The translations under genes were made by a program, and so were the position numbers. Source: Boswellia sacra (lineage: Eukaryota > Streptophyta > Magnoliopsida > Sapindales > Burseraceae). Taken from it: a DNA stretch of 64,000 bases. Below are positions 11,745 to 23,819 of this stretch, piece after piece. Each line of letters opens with the position of its first letter. Within the stretch, counting starts at the first letter, position 1. The stretch spans positions 62,001 to 126,000 of the forward strand of contig SNVD02007070.1 of the NCBI GenBank assembly GCA_013180625.2, read 5' to 3'. The notes beneath the pieces were generated by a model, which saw only the letters and a program-made list of their open reading frames with translations, was not told the DNA's origin and did no database searches.

Positions 11745-12067
11745 AAAGTTTAGATATTATTACTATTACTTGATAACTATTTTTAATATCAGTATCTAAA
11801 GACCAAGAACTCGGATTTTCGTTTGTAATTATAGAACCGGTGGTCTTTAAAACTCAGCCACCAAAAAACATTTATGGATCGGTTGCCAGTCTATTAAGCA
11901 GTGATTATGGTATCAAAAAACTATGATTAGTATTTAAAACGTCCTTGTAATTTTGATTGTTTTTGGAGGTTCATTTAATTCTTTATATTTGTACCTTGTT
12001 TTATCAATCACTAAAAGATCTTTTGATTAGAAAGTTCCATTGTTGAACCAATTATGTGTGTGTATGG

Positions 12068-12098
<31 letters not shown>

Positions 12099-15000
12099 GA
12101 GTTCATGACATAATATTGCTCAAATATAGTTATTTTTGAAAAGTGAAAAAAGAGAAAGGAAAAGAAACTAAAGATTGTATAGTTGACATCGTAATGTTTG
12201 ACGACAGAACAAGTGCTGTAGAGAGACTAATCAAGCATCAGGCCACAGTTGCATTGGTGCCACCATTCACATGGCTTAAATTGTAGATGTAAGCATGCAG
12301 TGCCATGAAGTTGACCCAGTTCAAGCAGCGCACACTTCGCTAGTGAAAGACAAAATGATTCATTTTTCGACTTTAGGCCTCTGAGTGCCCCACTGCCTAT
12401 GCATAAGAAAACTCTACTCTTCGTTGTTTCTTCTTCAATCTTTTCTTTCTCTTACATAAAAATTTTCTTCTATCATAGTAATTAAGTGAATATATTCAGA
12501 TTCATTGCATCCTCTTGACTTTCTGTGTTTCATAACCTTAGCATCTTAGTTGCTGCTCTTGTCCATCATTAGTGTTTTTGTAACGAGCGGATTGTTCTTA
12601 CTCTTTATTTACAAAAGCTGATAATATTTATTTTATTATAGCAACAAGTGGAGCAAGAATGGATATATCTTCAGAGTACTTAATCTAATAAAATTTTATG
12701 TAAAAGTGAAGATGTTGAAGCATGCGTCAAATTTATTGTTAATTCTCTGATAGTATTGCTAATTATATATAAGAAATCAAATCAAAAGAAATTTAACACA
12801 TGAATAATTATTACTTTTTTATAACTTCAAAAGCTTCCAAAGCATCTGCCACATATCAACGGACTTAAAAGCTTCGAATTCATTATAGACATCGAGTAGT
12901 GTATACATAGATACATATATATGTCAAAATATTATTGTCACTATCAAATTGCGAACAGTCAAATAAATAAGGAAACGAAAATGCTAACCAGACAATTGGA
13001 GACTAGAGTCAAAAAGATCAGAAAGGCAAACATCAATCAAAGCCATAAATCGTTAAAATGGACGAAGAGAATTTGTGCCACCTGTTAATATTCTTTCCTT
13101 CAAAACTGAGCTAGGGTTTCTTTAACTAGTTACATTCTTCCCTTCATGATTTGATGTTCCCAATTATCAAATATTTATTTATTTATAGTTCTGACATTAT
13201 ATTGTTAATTATCTTCGTCGGTGCTCGATTTCAACTAGAATTGCTTTAATTCAAGTTAGCAACCAAGGGTCATAATAGAGCATCGGTCCATCAATATATG
13301 CGCTACCACGGCCAGCATTGTCATGATCACAAATTATAACAATATCACATCACAGGTAGCCACTTGTAGCAGTCTTTTTCAACCCTATGTAGCTACCTAT
13401 ACCTTATAAATAATTTTAAATACAGATCCGCAAATACACAGTTTGCTTGTGTCCTTGTCTCAATTAGTCCTTATCATACAAGATTGATATAATCTTTAAA
13501 ATATTAATATATGTGATAGGATTTCATTTGAGGAATATATATCATATATAGATGATGTAATGCCTCATATTCCACGTTCGAAGATTTTATTTTGAAAGAT
13601 CCATATGTATATTTTAAAGGAATTAAAAATGTTTTGATGTCCTAAAAGATATGTGGTTTTTTTTCATTAATCTCATAATTTATTAGGCATGAAATGTTTT
13701 GAAAAACAGTTTATTGTGAAGAAGTTTTGATTTATGTCTATATTTATACAGCTTTTAAAGAAGTCCCTTTACTTTGAAAATACAATTACCTAATTACAAA
13801 ATAAATATATGTACAATATAGTTTTATAATAAATGATGAGAACCCAACTTAAATTGACAAAAGAACTTGGAAAAAAATGGAAACTTTTGTTGAACTCTTA
13901 ACATTCAGAGTTAAGATTAAAACTTTTAAATTCTTTCCAAAATTTCGTTTCAATAGAGACTTTTTGCTTTTGACATACTGTAACTTTATCAAAAAGGCTA
14001 ACGGTATCAAACTATAACATTTCGAAAAAAAAGAAAAAGAAATGCATAAGAAAACTATGAATTTAATTATATTTTACAAGGTGAAGGCAAAGCTAGTATT
14101 AAAAATTTTCACTTTGAATCTTTTGGTTCAGAATTGGTTGTTTAGCACTTGATCGAACCAGCTTTTAAAAGTTATTTTGAAGCATTGATCAGGGAGATTA
14201 ATGAAGCTTTGTCATTTATTTATGTGATAATTAACAATAAGAATCAATCCACTGTCAAGTATGTGTGTGTATATATATATATATGTACATACACTTAAAA
14301 AGTAATTAGTGGATTTTCTTCTTTTCTCGCTAGTAATTAGTTTATTTAATAATTGTTCATTATCAAAGATTCCTTGATTCTTTTGCGTTATTAAGGATTT
14401 TGCCGTATCATGTATGTTATAATGCAATTACAGGGGCCAACTTAATTAAAAATAATATATGTTGAGTAAGTCACTCATTTGTTGATTGATTATCATTAGC
14501 AACAACCGGAGCATATATTAATTAAATTATTAAGACGGATTACATAAAGTTAACAAATGCTAAAGCACTTTATATCATTAGCCCATCACTCATAAATTAA
14601 AAAAGCAAAAGGGAAACTAAAAGAGAGAAAGAAGTTGAAATCGATCTTTAAATACCATAAATATGGAATCAAATGTTTAGATCTTTAAAGGATAGAAGTA
14701 AAATACACATATGAATTGGAAAAGATTAAAAAAAAATTCTTGAATTGGCGTGTGTGGTGGCTAAGCACTTTTGCGAAGCCAAGTTCTTAATACGTTCTTG
14801 AAAGCTCCGAACCAATACAATAGTGGAAATTAAAGCTTTTTGTGGGGAGAGGTTTATTTGGTGAAACATTACGAACTTTGTCTAGATCAATAAATTTTAA
14901 CCACTAATTTATAAATTGGTGTATTATTATGGTTTGTACTTATCCTTGCAAAGATAACTAAAAATTGGGTTGCACAAGCCATAGGTTTTTTACAAGAATT

Positions 15001-15239
15001 TATCAGAACAAGCAAGTCAACAATTATGACACATGAAACATTTTTTTTAAATAAAAAATAGTTTATTAGCATTTAATATGCCTTCGACATTAATTGATGA
15101 AAGAAAATATTCATAGACGTTTTGGGTGGGATGTACTATATGTTAGGTGTTAGTTATCCGTCATCCATCCAATAAAATTATATATTTGAATTACTAATAA
15201 TTGTTATTGTGATAAGATTTTAAATAATGTTATGCTTAC
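11745..15239 (+). repeat. Tandem duplication, copy A (about 3.5 kb)
   Basis: This copy is collinear with 15240-22312 from the shared AAGTTTAGATATTA near the start to the shared GTGATAAGATTTTAA at the end. The copies differ by scattered substitutions and small indels, and copy A has about 50 bp near 14310-14360 missing from copy B. Copy A lacks the three insertions present in copy B. I recognise no gene in the unit. The best conserved frame is a 61-codon minus-strand ORF (14887-15072, again at 21959-22144), which is probably chance. Confidence 0.93.
12075..12098. repeat. (TA)n microsatellite
   Basis: Twelve TA dinucleotides. The corresponding place in copy B, near 15570, is a much shorter TA/TG run. 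Confidence 0.9.
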
Positions 15240-15930
15240 GTTTTCAAGAAGTTTAGATATTACTACTATTGCTTGATAGACGGATAACTATTTTTAATAT
15301 CAATCTCTAAAGACCAAGAACTCGGATTTTCGTTTTTAATTATAGAACTGGTGGTCTTTAAAACTCAGCCACCAAAAAACATTTATGGATCGGTTGCCAG
15401 TCTATTAAGCAGTGATTATGGTATCAAAAAACTATGATTAGTTTTTAAAACGTCCTTCTAATTTTGGTTGTTTTTGGAGGTTCATTTAATTCTTTGTATT
15501 TGTACCTTGTTTTATCAATAACTAAAAGATCTTTTGATTAGAAAGTTCCATTGTTGAACCAATTATGTGTGTGTGTATATATATACACATATACATAGAG
15601 TTCATGACATAATATTGCTCAAATATAGTTATTTTTGAAAAGCGAAAAAAGAGAAAGGAAAAAGAAACTAAAGATTGTATAGTTGACATTGTAATGTTTG
15701 ACGACAGAACAAGTGCTGCAGAGAGACTAATAAAGCATCGGACCACAGTGGCATTGGTGCCACCATTCACATGGCTTAAATTGTAGATATAAGCATGCAT
15801 TGCCATGAAGTTGACTCAGTTCAAGCAGCGCACGCTTCGCTAGTGAAAGACAAAATGATTCATTTTTTGACTTTAGGCCTCTGAGTGCTCCCCTACTTAT
15901 GCATAAGAAAACTCTACACTTCTTTTCTTC

Positions 15931-17973
15931 TAGGGTTGAAACCGGGGCGGGGTGGGTACGGGCAGTAGGTATCCAGTCCCGTCCCGCTCAAAAATTTTTT
16001 ACCCCGTCCCGCCCCATTGCTCCTTGGCGTAGCGGGGCGGGGCGGGGCAAAAAAATTTTGAGCGGATCCCGCCCCGCCCATATTTAAATTAATGACACCC
16101 CTATAATCTTTATATTTTTACGATTTCATCCTCTATAACCTTTACATCTTTGCAAATAACTTTCTTATCAATTTCTCATCATATCATTTATAACTATGAT
16201 CATTTTTTAACAATCATAAAAACAATAAATCTTTAAACTAAAATTAAAATGATTGTATATTAATACTTGATTTTATTAGTAATAATGTAACATACTCTAT
16301 TAAAAATATGTTAAAAGTGTATTGTTGCTTGTAAATTAGTTAATTGATAAATTTTAAAATAGTTGATAATACAATTAAATAATTTTTCAATGGCATGTTG
16401 ATTTAATTTCAATCTAATAATAGTAATAATATGATTGATATATACTAATTAATTAATATTATAAATATTTATGAAACATTAATAATTTAATTAATTAATT
16501 AAAATTAATATAAATCATATATTTAAAGTTATAAGATTATTTTTATCATATTTCTATTTACATATTTAGAAAATAATATATTGATTATATTAAGCATATA
16601 CATTTTTAAAATAATCTTGTTAATATTACAATAATTTAATTAGTACTTAGTAATCTATATCAAGATTGTATATGTTATACAAATTTAATTACTATATACA
16701 AATATTTAATTACTATTTGATTTTATTAGTAATAATGTTACATACTTTATTAAAAATAATGTTAAAAGTGTATTATTCTTGTAAACTAATTAATTAATAT
16801 TTTTTCAAATAGTTGATAATACAATTAAATAATTTTTTAATAGTATGTTGATTTAAGTTTAATATAATAATAGTATTAATATGATTGGCATATACTAATT
16901 AATTAACATTATATACATTTATGAAACATTAATAATTTAATTAATTAATTTAAATTACCAATTTACGATAAATCATATATTTAAGGTTATAAGATTATTT
17001 TTATCATATTTCTATTTACATATTTAGAAAGTAATATATTGATTATATTAAAGATATACATTTTTAAAATAATCTTGTTAATATTGCAATAATTTAATTA
17101 ATACTTAGTAATCTATATCAAGATTGTATATTAATTACTATAAAATACAAATATTTAATTACCATTAATTGCCATTTGATTATATTAGTAATAATGCTAC
17201 ATACTTTATTAAAAATAATGTTCAAAGTGTATTATTACTTGTAAACTAGTTAATTCACAATTCTTCAAATAGTTGATAATACAACTAAATAATTTTTTAA
17301 TAGCATGTTGATTTAGTTTCAATCTAATAATAGTAATAATATGATTGGCATATATCAATTAATTAACATTATAAATTTATAAAACATTCCTAATCTACTT
17401 AATTAATTTAAATTATAATAAATCATATATTTAAGGTTTTAAGATTATTTTTATCATATTTAGAAAATAATATATTGATTATATTAAAGATATATATTTT
17501 AAAAATAATCTTGTTAATATTGTAACAATTTAATTAGTACTTAATAATTTATATTAAGATTGTATATATTATACAAATTCAATTATTATAAAATACAAAT
17601 ATTTTATTTTGTCATTATAACATAACTAAATTGATGTTAATATATTAAAAGATGTTAATTATTAATTAAAATGTAATTTTTATTAAAGTATTTGCATTGG
17701 TTGTAAAATTATAAGAATTTATATATATAAAGAGTTTAACAAATATAACCTAAAAAATTGTCACAGTCCCAAAATTTTAAAATTTGAGAAATACACCCTT
17801 AAACCTTGCGGGACGGGGCGGGTCTACGGGTCCAAGCGTTGGACCTGGGCCCGGACCCGCCCCGACCGGGGCAGAATTTTTCTGCCCCAACCCGCCCCTA
17901 TGAGGCTTCGGGGCGGGTCAAGGACCGGATCCAACCGGGGCCCCAGACCCAATGGAGCAAATGCTCAAGCCTA
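15931..17973. mobile_element. hAT-like non-autonomous element with G/C-rich ends and an internal tandem repeat
   Basis: Copy A continues straight from CTCTACTCTTC to TTCTTCTTCAATC, whereas copy B is split here, so the 2043 bp are an insertion. Ends are TAGGGTTGAAAC and the inverted TAGGCTTGAGCA. The flanking 8-mers TTTTCTTC (15923-15930) and GTTTCTTC (17974-17981) match 7 of 8; moving the edge by one base gives a perfect TTTCTTCT pair. An 8-bp duplication with TAGGG-type ends fits the hAT superfamily. About 150 bp at each end is made of GGGGCGGGG-like and complementary CCCCGCCCC-like blocks, while the interior is extremely AT-rich. No transposase is encoded. Confidence 0.82.
16267..17640 (+). 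repeat. Three tandem units of about 455 bp inside the hAT-like element
   Basis: The landmark TTGATTTTATTAGTAATAAT (unit 3: TTGATTATATTAG) starts at 16267, 16717 and 17176, so the spacings are 450 and 459 bp. Each unit continues with TACTTTATTAAAAATAATGTT, GATAATACAA-TAAATAATTTTT and AGATTATTTTTATCATATTT in the same order. The units are diverged and AT-rich and contain no ORF. Confidence 0.88.
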
Positions 17974-18475
17974 GTTTCTTCTTCAATTTTTTCTTTCTCT
18001 TACGTAAAAATTTTCTTCTATCATAGTAATTAAGTGAATATATTCAGATTCATTGCATCCTCTTGACTTTCTGTATTTCATAACCTTAGCATCTTAGTTG
18101 CTGCTCTTGTCCATTATTAGTGTTTTTGTAATGAACGAATCGTTCTTATTCTTTATTTACAAAAGCTGATAATATTTATTTTAATATAGCAACAAGTGGA
18201 GCAAGAATGGATATATCTTCAGAGTACTTAATCTAATAAAATTTTGTGTAAAAGTGAAGATGTTGAAGTATGCATCAAATTTATTGTTAATTCTCTGATA
18301 GTATTGCTAATTATATATAAGAAATCAAATTAAAAGAAATTTAACACATGAATAATTATTCCTTTTTTATAACTTCAAAAGCTTCCAAAGCATCTACCAC
18401 ATATCTACGGACTAAAAAGCTTTGTATTCATTATAGATATCGAGTAGTGTATACATAGATACATATATATGTCAA

Positions 18476-19201
18476 CAGTGGTAGATCCAGGAAATTTCTT
18501 TAGAGGGAGCACCATGTAGTTAAAAATTAAGATAAATATAAGTAACTAAATATAATATTTAAGATATAATTATATTTAAAATAATGTTTAGATAAATTAA
18601 ATATATATAAGTTTTGAGAAAAAAAATTTCTAACCTATGTAAAAGTTCTAAAGCCTTTTGATTATAGTTAAATTAATATATTTTAAATAATATTATTTTA
18701 ACACTTTATATAAAAGCCAAATGTATTTAATATTTAGATTTTGATATTCTATAACTAGAGAAATTTTTTTATACTATTTCATTATCAAAATTTAAGATTC
18801 TATATAAATTAATATATTAATGATAAACTAAGTTCAAAGAAGATATATAAATATTTAGATTAATATAGTATATTAGAAATAATTTTTTAAATCCATTATG
18901 ACTTTATATATTCTAAATACGTTCCAAATAAATTGGGGGTATATCTATTATTAGATTTTAATCATATAATAACATAAAATGGTGGTATATGAATGACCCA
19001 CTTAACAATGTAATTTAGAGTAATTAATAAAACAATACCTAAAGTTAAAGATAAATCTAATGGTAGGAGGCTATATTTATTAAAATTATATATTTTTTAA
19101 TAAGGGTATATTTATAACTATTTGAAACTTAAGAGATATAATAGAATTTCAACTTTCCAGTGGGGGCCAGGCCCCCCGGCTTGTATGTAGGTCCGCCTAT
19201 G
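18476..19201. mobile_element. hAT-type element, 726 bp, with perfect 8-bp target duplication
   Basis: It starts CAGTGGTAGATCCAGG and ends GTAGGTCCGCCTATG, imperfect inverted ends of the common plant hAT CAGTGGCGGA type. The target duplication TATGTCAA is perfect (18468-18475 and 19202-19209). Copy A has the single uninterrupted site near 12921-12931. The interior is AT-rich without coding potential; the last 60 bp hold GGGGGCCAGGCCCCCC, a strong palindrome near the 3' end. Confidence 0.9.
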
Positions 19202-19564
19202 TATGTCAATATATTATTGTCACTATTAAATTGCGAACAGTTAAATAAATAAGGAAACGAAAATGCTAACCAGACAATTGGAGAATAGAGTCAAAAAGAT
19301 CAGAAAGGTGAACATCAATCAAAACCATAAATCGTTAAAATGGACGAAGAGAATTTGTGCCACCTGTTAATATTCTTTCCTTCAACACTTAGCTAGGGTT
19401 TCTTTAACTAGTTACATTCTTCCCTTCATGATTTGATGTTCCCAATTATCAAATATTTATTTATTTATAGTTCTGACATTATCTTGTTAATTATCTTGGT
19501 CGGTGTTTGATTTCAACTAGAATTGCTTTAGCAACCAAGGGCCATAATGGAGCATCGGTCCATC

Positions 19565-20378
19565 CAGAAGCGCACCCAAGAAGGGACCCAGCGGGCCTGA
19601 GCCCCTTCTGAAACTTTGAAAAATTCCGTTTACTTCCTTATTTTTTATAGTTTATAATTACACTCTTCTTGAATAATAGTTTTTAAATTGTTTTTCTTTT
19701 TTAAACTAGTAGGTTATCAAACTTATATTTCTATAACTATATTATATATCATATTTGTATTATTTCTTTCTCTTTATAATTTATATGTAGCAAGTAGTAT
19801 AAAAATTAGTAAACTTCTTTTAAAAATAAAAACTATGATTGAATCTTCTTATTATGTTTATGCATTTGTAGCCTTTTTAGGTAAAATTTAATGGTTATTA
19901 TAAATTAATGATTTTGAGAAAAAAAACTGGAGAGATATTTTAAAAGAAAATTCTTTTTTAAGTTGACATCATCATATATAAGAAAAATGTTAACAATTCA
20001 ATACGAAGTTATCTTGAAATTAATGTAAAGGTTTGTTTACAAATTTTGAACATAGAACTCAAATTTTGGATTATAATGCTAATATAAGATTATAAATAAT
20101 TTTTTTCATATATGATAATGAAGTAATTATATAACATTTTTTAAATATAAATATTTATCAATGATAATACTAATATGCATTTATAAAATATTAGTATTTT
20201 ACACTTTGATTTATTGTATTATGATTATTTAATTTTGAAAGATAGGATTTATTGTGTCTCTTATATATCTATATCTATTCTTTTTTTAAATAATTTCTTT
20301 TATACTATTAAGATTTTTTTTAAACATTAATTTTAAAATATTAAAAGTGCTTCCTCTAAGATAAAATTCTAGTTCCTT
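19565..20378. mobile_element. Probable hAT-like insertion, 814 bp, degenerate ends
   Basis: Copy A reads GGTCCATCAATATATGCG without interruption near 13284, whereas copy B has GGTCCATC on both sides of this segment (19557-19564 and 20379-20386). The left end CAGAAGCGCACCC and the following CGGGCCTGAGCCCC resemble hAT elements of the CAGAGGCGGACCC type. The right end CTAGTTCCTT does not pair well, so the exact right border and superfamily are less sure. No ORF of note. Confidence 0.72.
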
Positions 20379-21348
20379 GGTCCATCCATGTATGAGCTAC
20401 CATGGCTAGCATTGTCATGATCACAAATTATAATAATATCACATCATCGGTCGCCACTTGTATCAGTCTTTTTCAACCCTACGTAGCTATCTATACCTTA
20501 TAAATAATTTTAAATGCAGATCCGCAAATACACACTTTGCTCGTGTCTGTGTCTCAATTAGTCCTTATCATACAAGATTGATATAATCTTTAAAATATTA
20601 ATATATGTGATAGGATTTTATTTGAGGAATATATATCATATATAGATAATGTAATACCTCATATTCCATGTTCGAAGATTTTATTTTGAAACTCCATATG
20701 TGTATTTTAAAGGAATTAAAAACGTTTTGATGCCCTAAAAATGCATGGTTTTTTTTCCATTAATCTTATAATATATTAGGCATGAAATTTTTTGAAAAAA
20801 GTTTATTGTGAAGAAGTTTTGATTTATGTCTATATTTATGCAGCCTTTTAAGAAGTCCCTTGACTTTGAAAATACAATTACCTAATTACAAAATAAATAT
20901 ATGTACAATATAGTTTTATAATAAATGATGAGAGCTCAACTTAAATTGACAAAAGAACTTGGAAAAAAATGGAAACTTTTGTTGAACTCTTAACATTCAG
21001 AGTTAAGATTAAAACTTTTAAATTCTTTCCAAAATTTCTTTTCCATAGAGACTTTTTGCTTTTGACATACTGTAACTTTATCAAAAAGGCTAACGGTATC
21101 AAACTATAACATTTTAAAAAAAGAAAAAAAGAGGCACAAGAAAACTATAAATTTAATTATATTTTACAAGGTGAAGGCAAAGCTATTATTAAAAATTTTC
21201 ACCTTGAATCTTTTGGTTCAGAATTGTTTGGTTGGCATTTCATCGAACCAGCTTTTAAAAGTTATCTGGAAGCATCGATCAAGGAGATTAATGAAGTTTT
21301 ATCATTTATTTATTTGATAATTAACAATAAGAATCAATACACTATCAA

Positions 21349-21350
<2 letters not shown>

Positions 21351-21397
<47 letters not shown>
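21351..21397. repeat. (AT)n microsatellite
   Basis: About 23 AT dinucleotides, expanded relative to the TATGTGTGTGTATATATATA of copy A near 14260-14284. Confidence 0.95.
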
Positions 21398-21398
<1 letters not shown>

Positions 21399-22910
21399 TT
21401 AAAAAACAATTAGTGGATCATTATCAAATATTCCTTGATTCCTTTGCGTTATTAAGGATTTTGCCGTATCATGTATGTTAATGTTATAATGCAATTACAG
21501 GGGCCAACTTAATTAAAAATAATATATGTTGAGCAATTCACTCATTAGTTGATTGATTATCATTAGCAACAACCGAAGCATATATTAATTAAATTATTAA
21601 GACGGATTACATAAAGTACTTAACAAATGGTAAAGCACTTTATATCATTACCCCATCACTCATAAATTAAAAAAATAAAAAGGAAACTTAAAGAGAGAAA
21701 GAAGATGAAATCGATCTTTAAATACCATAAATATGGAATCAAATGTTTTGATCTTTAAAGAATAGAAGTAAAATACACATATGAATTGGAAAAGATATTA
21801 AAAAAAAATTCTTGAATTGGCGTGTGTGGTGGCTACGCACTTTTGCAAAGCCAAGTTCTTAACACGTTCTTGAAAGCTCCGAACCAATACAATAGTGGAA
21901 ATTAAAGCTTTTTGTGGGGAGAGGTTTATTTGGTGAAACATTACGAACTTTGTCTAGATCAATAAATTTTAACCACTAATTTATAAATTAGTGTATTATT
22001 ATGGTTTGTACTTATCCTTGCAAAGATAACTAAAAATTGGGTTGCACAAGCCATAGGTCTTTTACAAGAATTTATCAGAACAAGCATGTCAACAATTATG
22101 ACACATGAAACATTTTTTTTAAATAAAAAATAGTTTATTAGCATTTAATATGCCTTCGACATTAATTGATGAAAGAAAATATTCATAGACGTTTTGGATG
22201 GGATGTACTATATGTTAGGTGTTAGTTATCCGTCATCCATCCAATAAAATTATATATTTGAATTACTAATAATTGTTATTGTGATAAGATTTTAAGTAAT
22301 GTTACGCTTATAGTTCACTTATAACCAACCCTCTCTGTAATATAAGTTGGTAAAAATTTACTTGAGAAAGAAAAAATAAAAATAAATAAGGGAAGTTACA
22401 TATCTAATATGATTTTGTAACCTCACGTTGTAGAAAAAGTTGATTGTAAATAGGTTATAAGTATGGTATTATTCTAAGATTTTATTCTATGGGCTTATAA
22501 ATAATATGGAGATTAAACTACCCAAAACTCTATTTTGTCTCCCTTTAAAATTCACTTTCACATTCACTCAATTAAAGATGGATTTGATTAAGGCTTGGGG
22601 TTACTTAAACTTGGAGGTAAATTAATTTTGTGATGCGTCTACATTGAAAGAGAACTTCACATATTTAGGGCAAAAATAAGGGAAATGAATAGCTAGCACC
22701 CTTTGCCTTTCTCCTCTAATCTCTCTATCGCTCACAAACACATATTCACACACATTCCTCAAGGGCCAAGCCATCAACTTGTGAATAGAGAAAACGAATT
22801 AAGAAGCTGTCAAATTCATCCCTTAAGAGTAACAATTATGTTCAATTCCAAAGTTCTATATATTCAATCAAAAGTACCACTATACAACAAATCTGAGTTT
22901 TAAAAGATCT

Positions 22911-22914
<4 letters not shown>

Positions 22915-22959
<45 letters not shown>
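22915..22959. repeat. (AT)n microsatellite
   Basis: About 22 AT dinucleotides. Confidence 0.95.
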
Positions 22960-22961
<2 letters not shown>

Positions 22962-23321
22962 TATTATAACTTTTATTAATCAAAGATAATTAAAATTGAT
23001 TTATTTAAATATTGCTAAATTATTTATTTATAACAAGTTCACATTGGCTATCAATTAAAAATAAAAAAAAAATGGCCCTGATGCATATACGATGCGTTAT
23101 AGTTTCATACATTAAATTCTCTCTCGTTTAGCTCTAACCCACGTAGTTCTTATTAATTTAGTCGGTATATAAAACAAAAGAGTCGCTAAATTAGCTAGCA
23201 ATAAACAATTGATTTACCAAGTGAGATTGCTTAATTGGGAACATCGACTAGCTAGTATTCTTTTAGTATATAGTTTAATTAATTATTGACTTGCTAGCAA
23301 AACTGACCGACCATGATTGCA

Positions 23322-23324
<3 letters not shown>

Positions 23325-23363
<39 letters not shown>
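23325..23363. repeat. (CT)n microsatellite upstream of the aquaporin gene
   Basis: About 19 CT dinucleotides, followed by a short CA-rich run (GCACACACTCACACATTCACA). Confidence 0.95.
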
Positions 23364-23366
<3 letters not shown>

Positions 23367-23684
23367 CACACTCACACATTCACATGGCTAGGAAGACGAC
23401 AAAGTGGTCTACTACTCTCTTTTCTTCGTAACGGAGAGGTAGCAAATTAAGCAAAATGAAATATAAAAGAAGTGAGAGAGACAAAGACAAAACAACATGA
23501 TTCATGTCTCATATATATACCTCTCTTTTACAAGTTTCAAATGCAAGTCTTCCTTGCAAAGTCCCACTCTCCACTTCTAAAGCTACCTTAACCTTTTCCC
23601 ATCTCACAGTGCCAGCCACTAGCTTTGTAATTTTTCTCTCTCTTTCCCCTTTGGGATTCCCTAAGTCAACTTCTTTGCTTATAC

Positions 23685-23692
23685 TATAAATA
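23685..23692 (+). promoter_or_regulatory. Probable TATA box of the NIP6;1-like gene
   Basis: TATAAATA lies 128 bp upstream of the ATG. The presumed leader (about 23715-23819) contains no upstream ATG, so the AUG-stop element known from Arabidopsis NIP5;1 leaders is absent here. Confidence 0.6.
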
Positions 23693-23819
23693 CACAAGAG
23701 ACCAACCTCCCTCCCACTCTGCGAACGTACGAAGGGACAAATTAAGATTGCCAACTCAAAGTCTTTTGATCTCTTAAATCTCTCTTTCTCTTTGCTTGTT
23801 TAATTTGTGAGTAATCATA

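Larger units (their letters stand above)
15240..22312 (+). repeat. Tandem duplication, copy B, expanded by three insertions
   Basis: It abuts copy A directly and in the same orientation. Subtracting the insertions at 15931-17973, 18476-19201 and 19565-20378 with their target duplications leaves about 3.47 kb, which matches copy A at about 3.50 kb. Homology ends at about 22312 (TTACGCTTA); beyond it the sequence is unique. A short ACG at the unit edges may be microhomology at the duplication junction. Confidence 0.93.
22313..23684. other. Upstream region of the NIP6;1-like gene
   Basis: There is no gene. It contains an (AT)n run at 22915-22959 and a (CT)n run at 23325-23363, the latter about 360 bp upstream of the TATA box. 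Pyrimidine-rich CT tracts are common near plant core promoters. Confidence 0.55.

Noticed and set aside
14081..14240. Plus-strand peptide-like stretch (about 14081-14240 and 21177-21337) that looked like an exon fragment
   Set aside because: Copy A has an in-frame stop, the second copy opens only briefly, and I recognise no protein family.
14887..15072. 61-codon minus-strand ORF repeated almost unchanged at 21959-22144
   Set aside because: The similarity follows from the tandem duplication. It has no family resemblance, an AT-driven composition and no visible promoter or splice context.
23325..23363. Repetitive tracts as CRISPR-like arrays
   Set aside because: They are dinucleotide microsatellites in a plant genome with no spacers.
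23715..23819. Search for a boron-responsive AUG-stop element in the aquaporin leader
   Set aside because: No upstream ATG exists between the presumed start site and the initiation codon.
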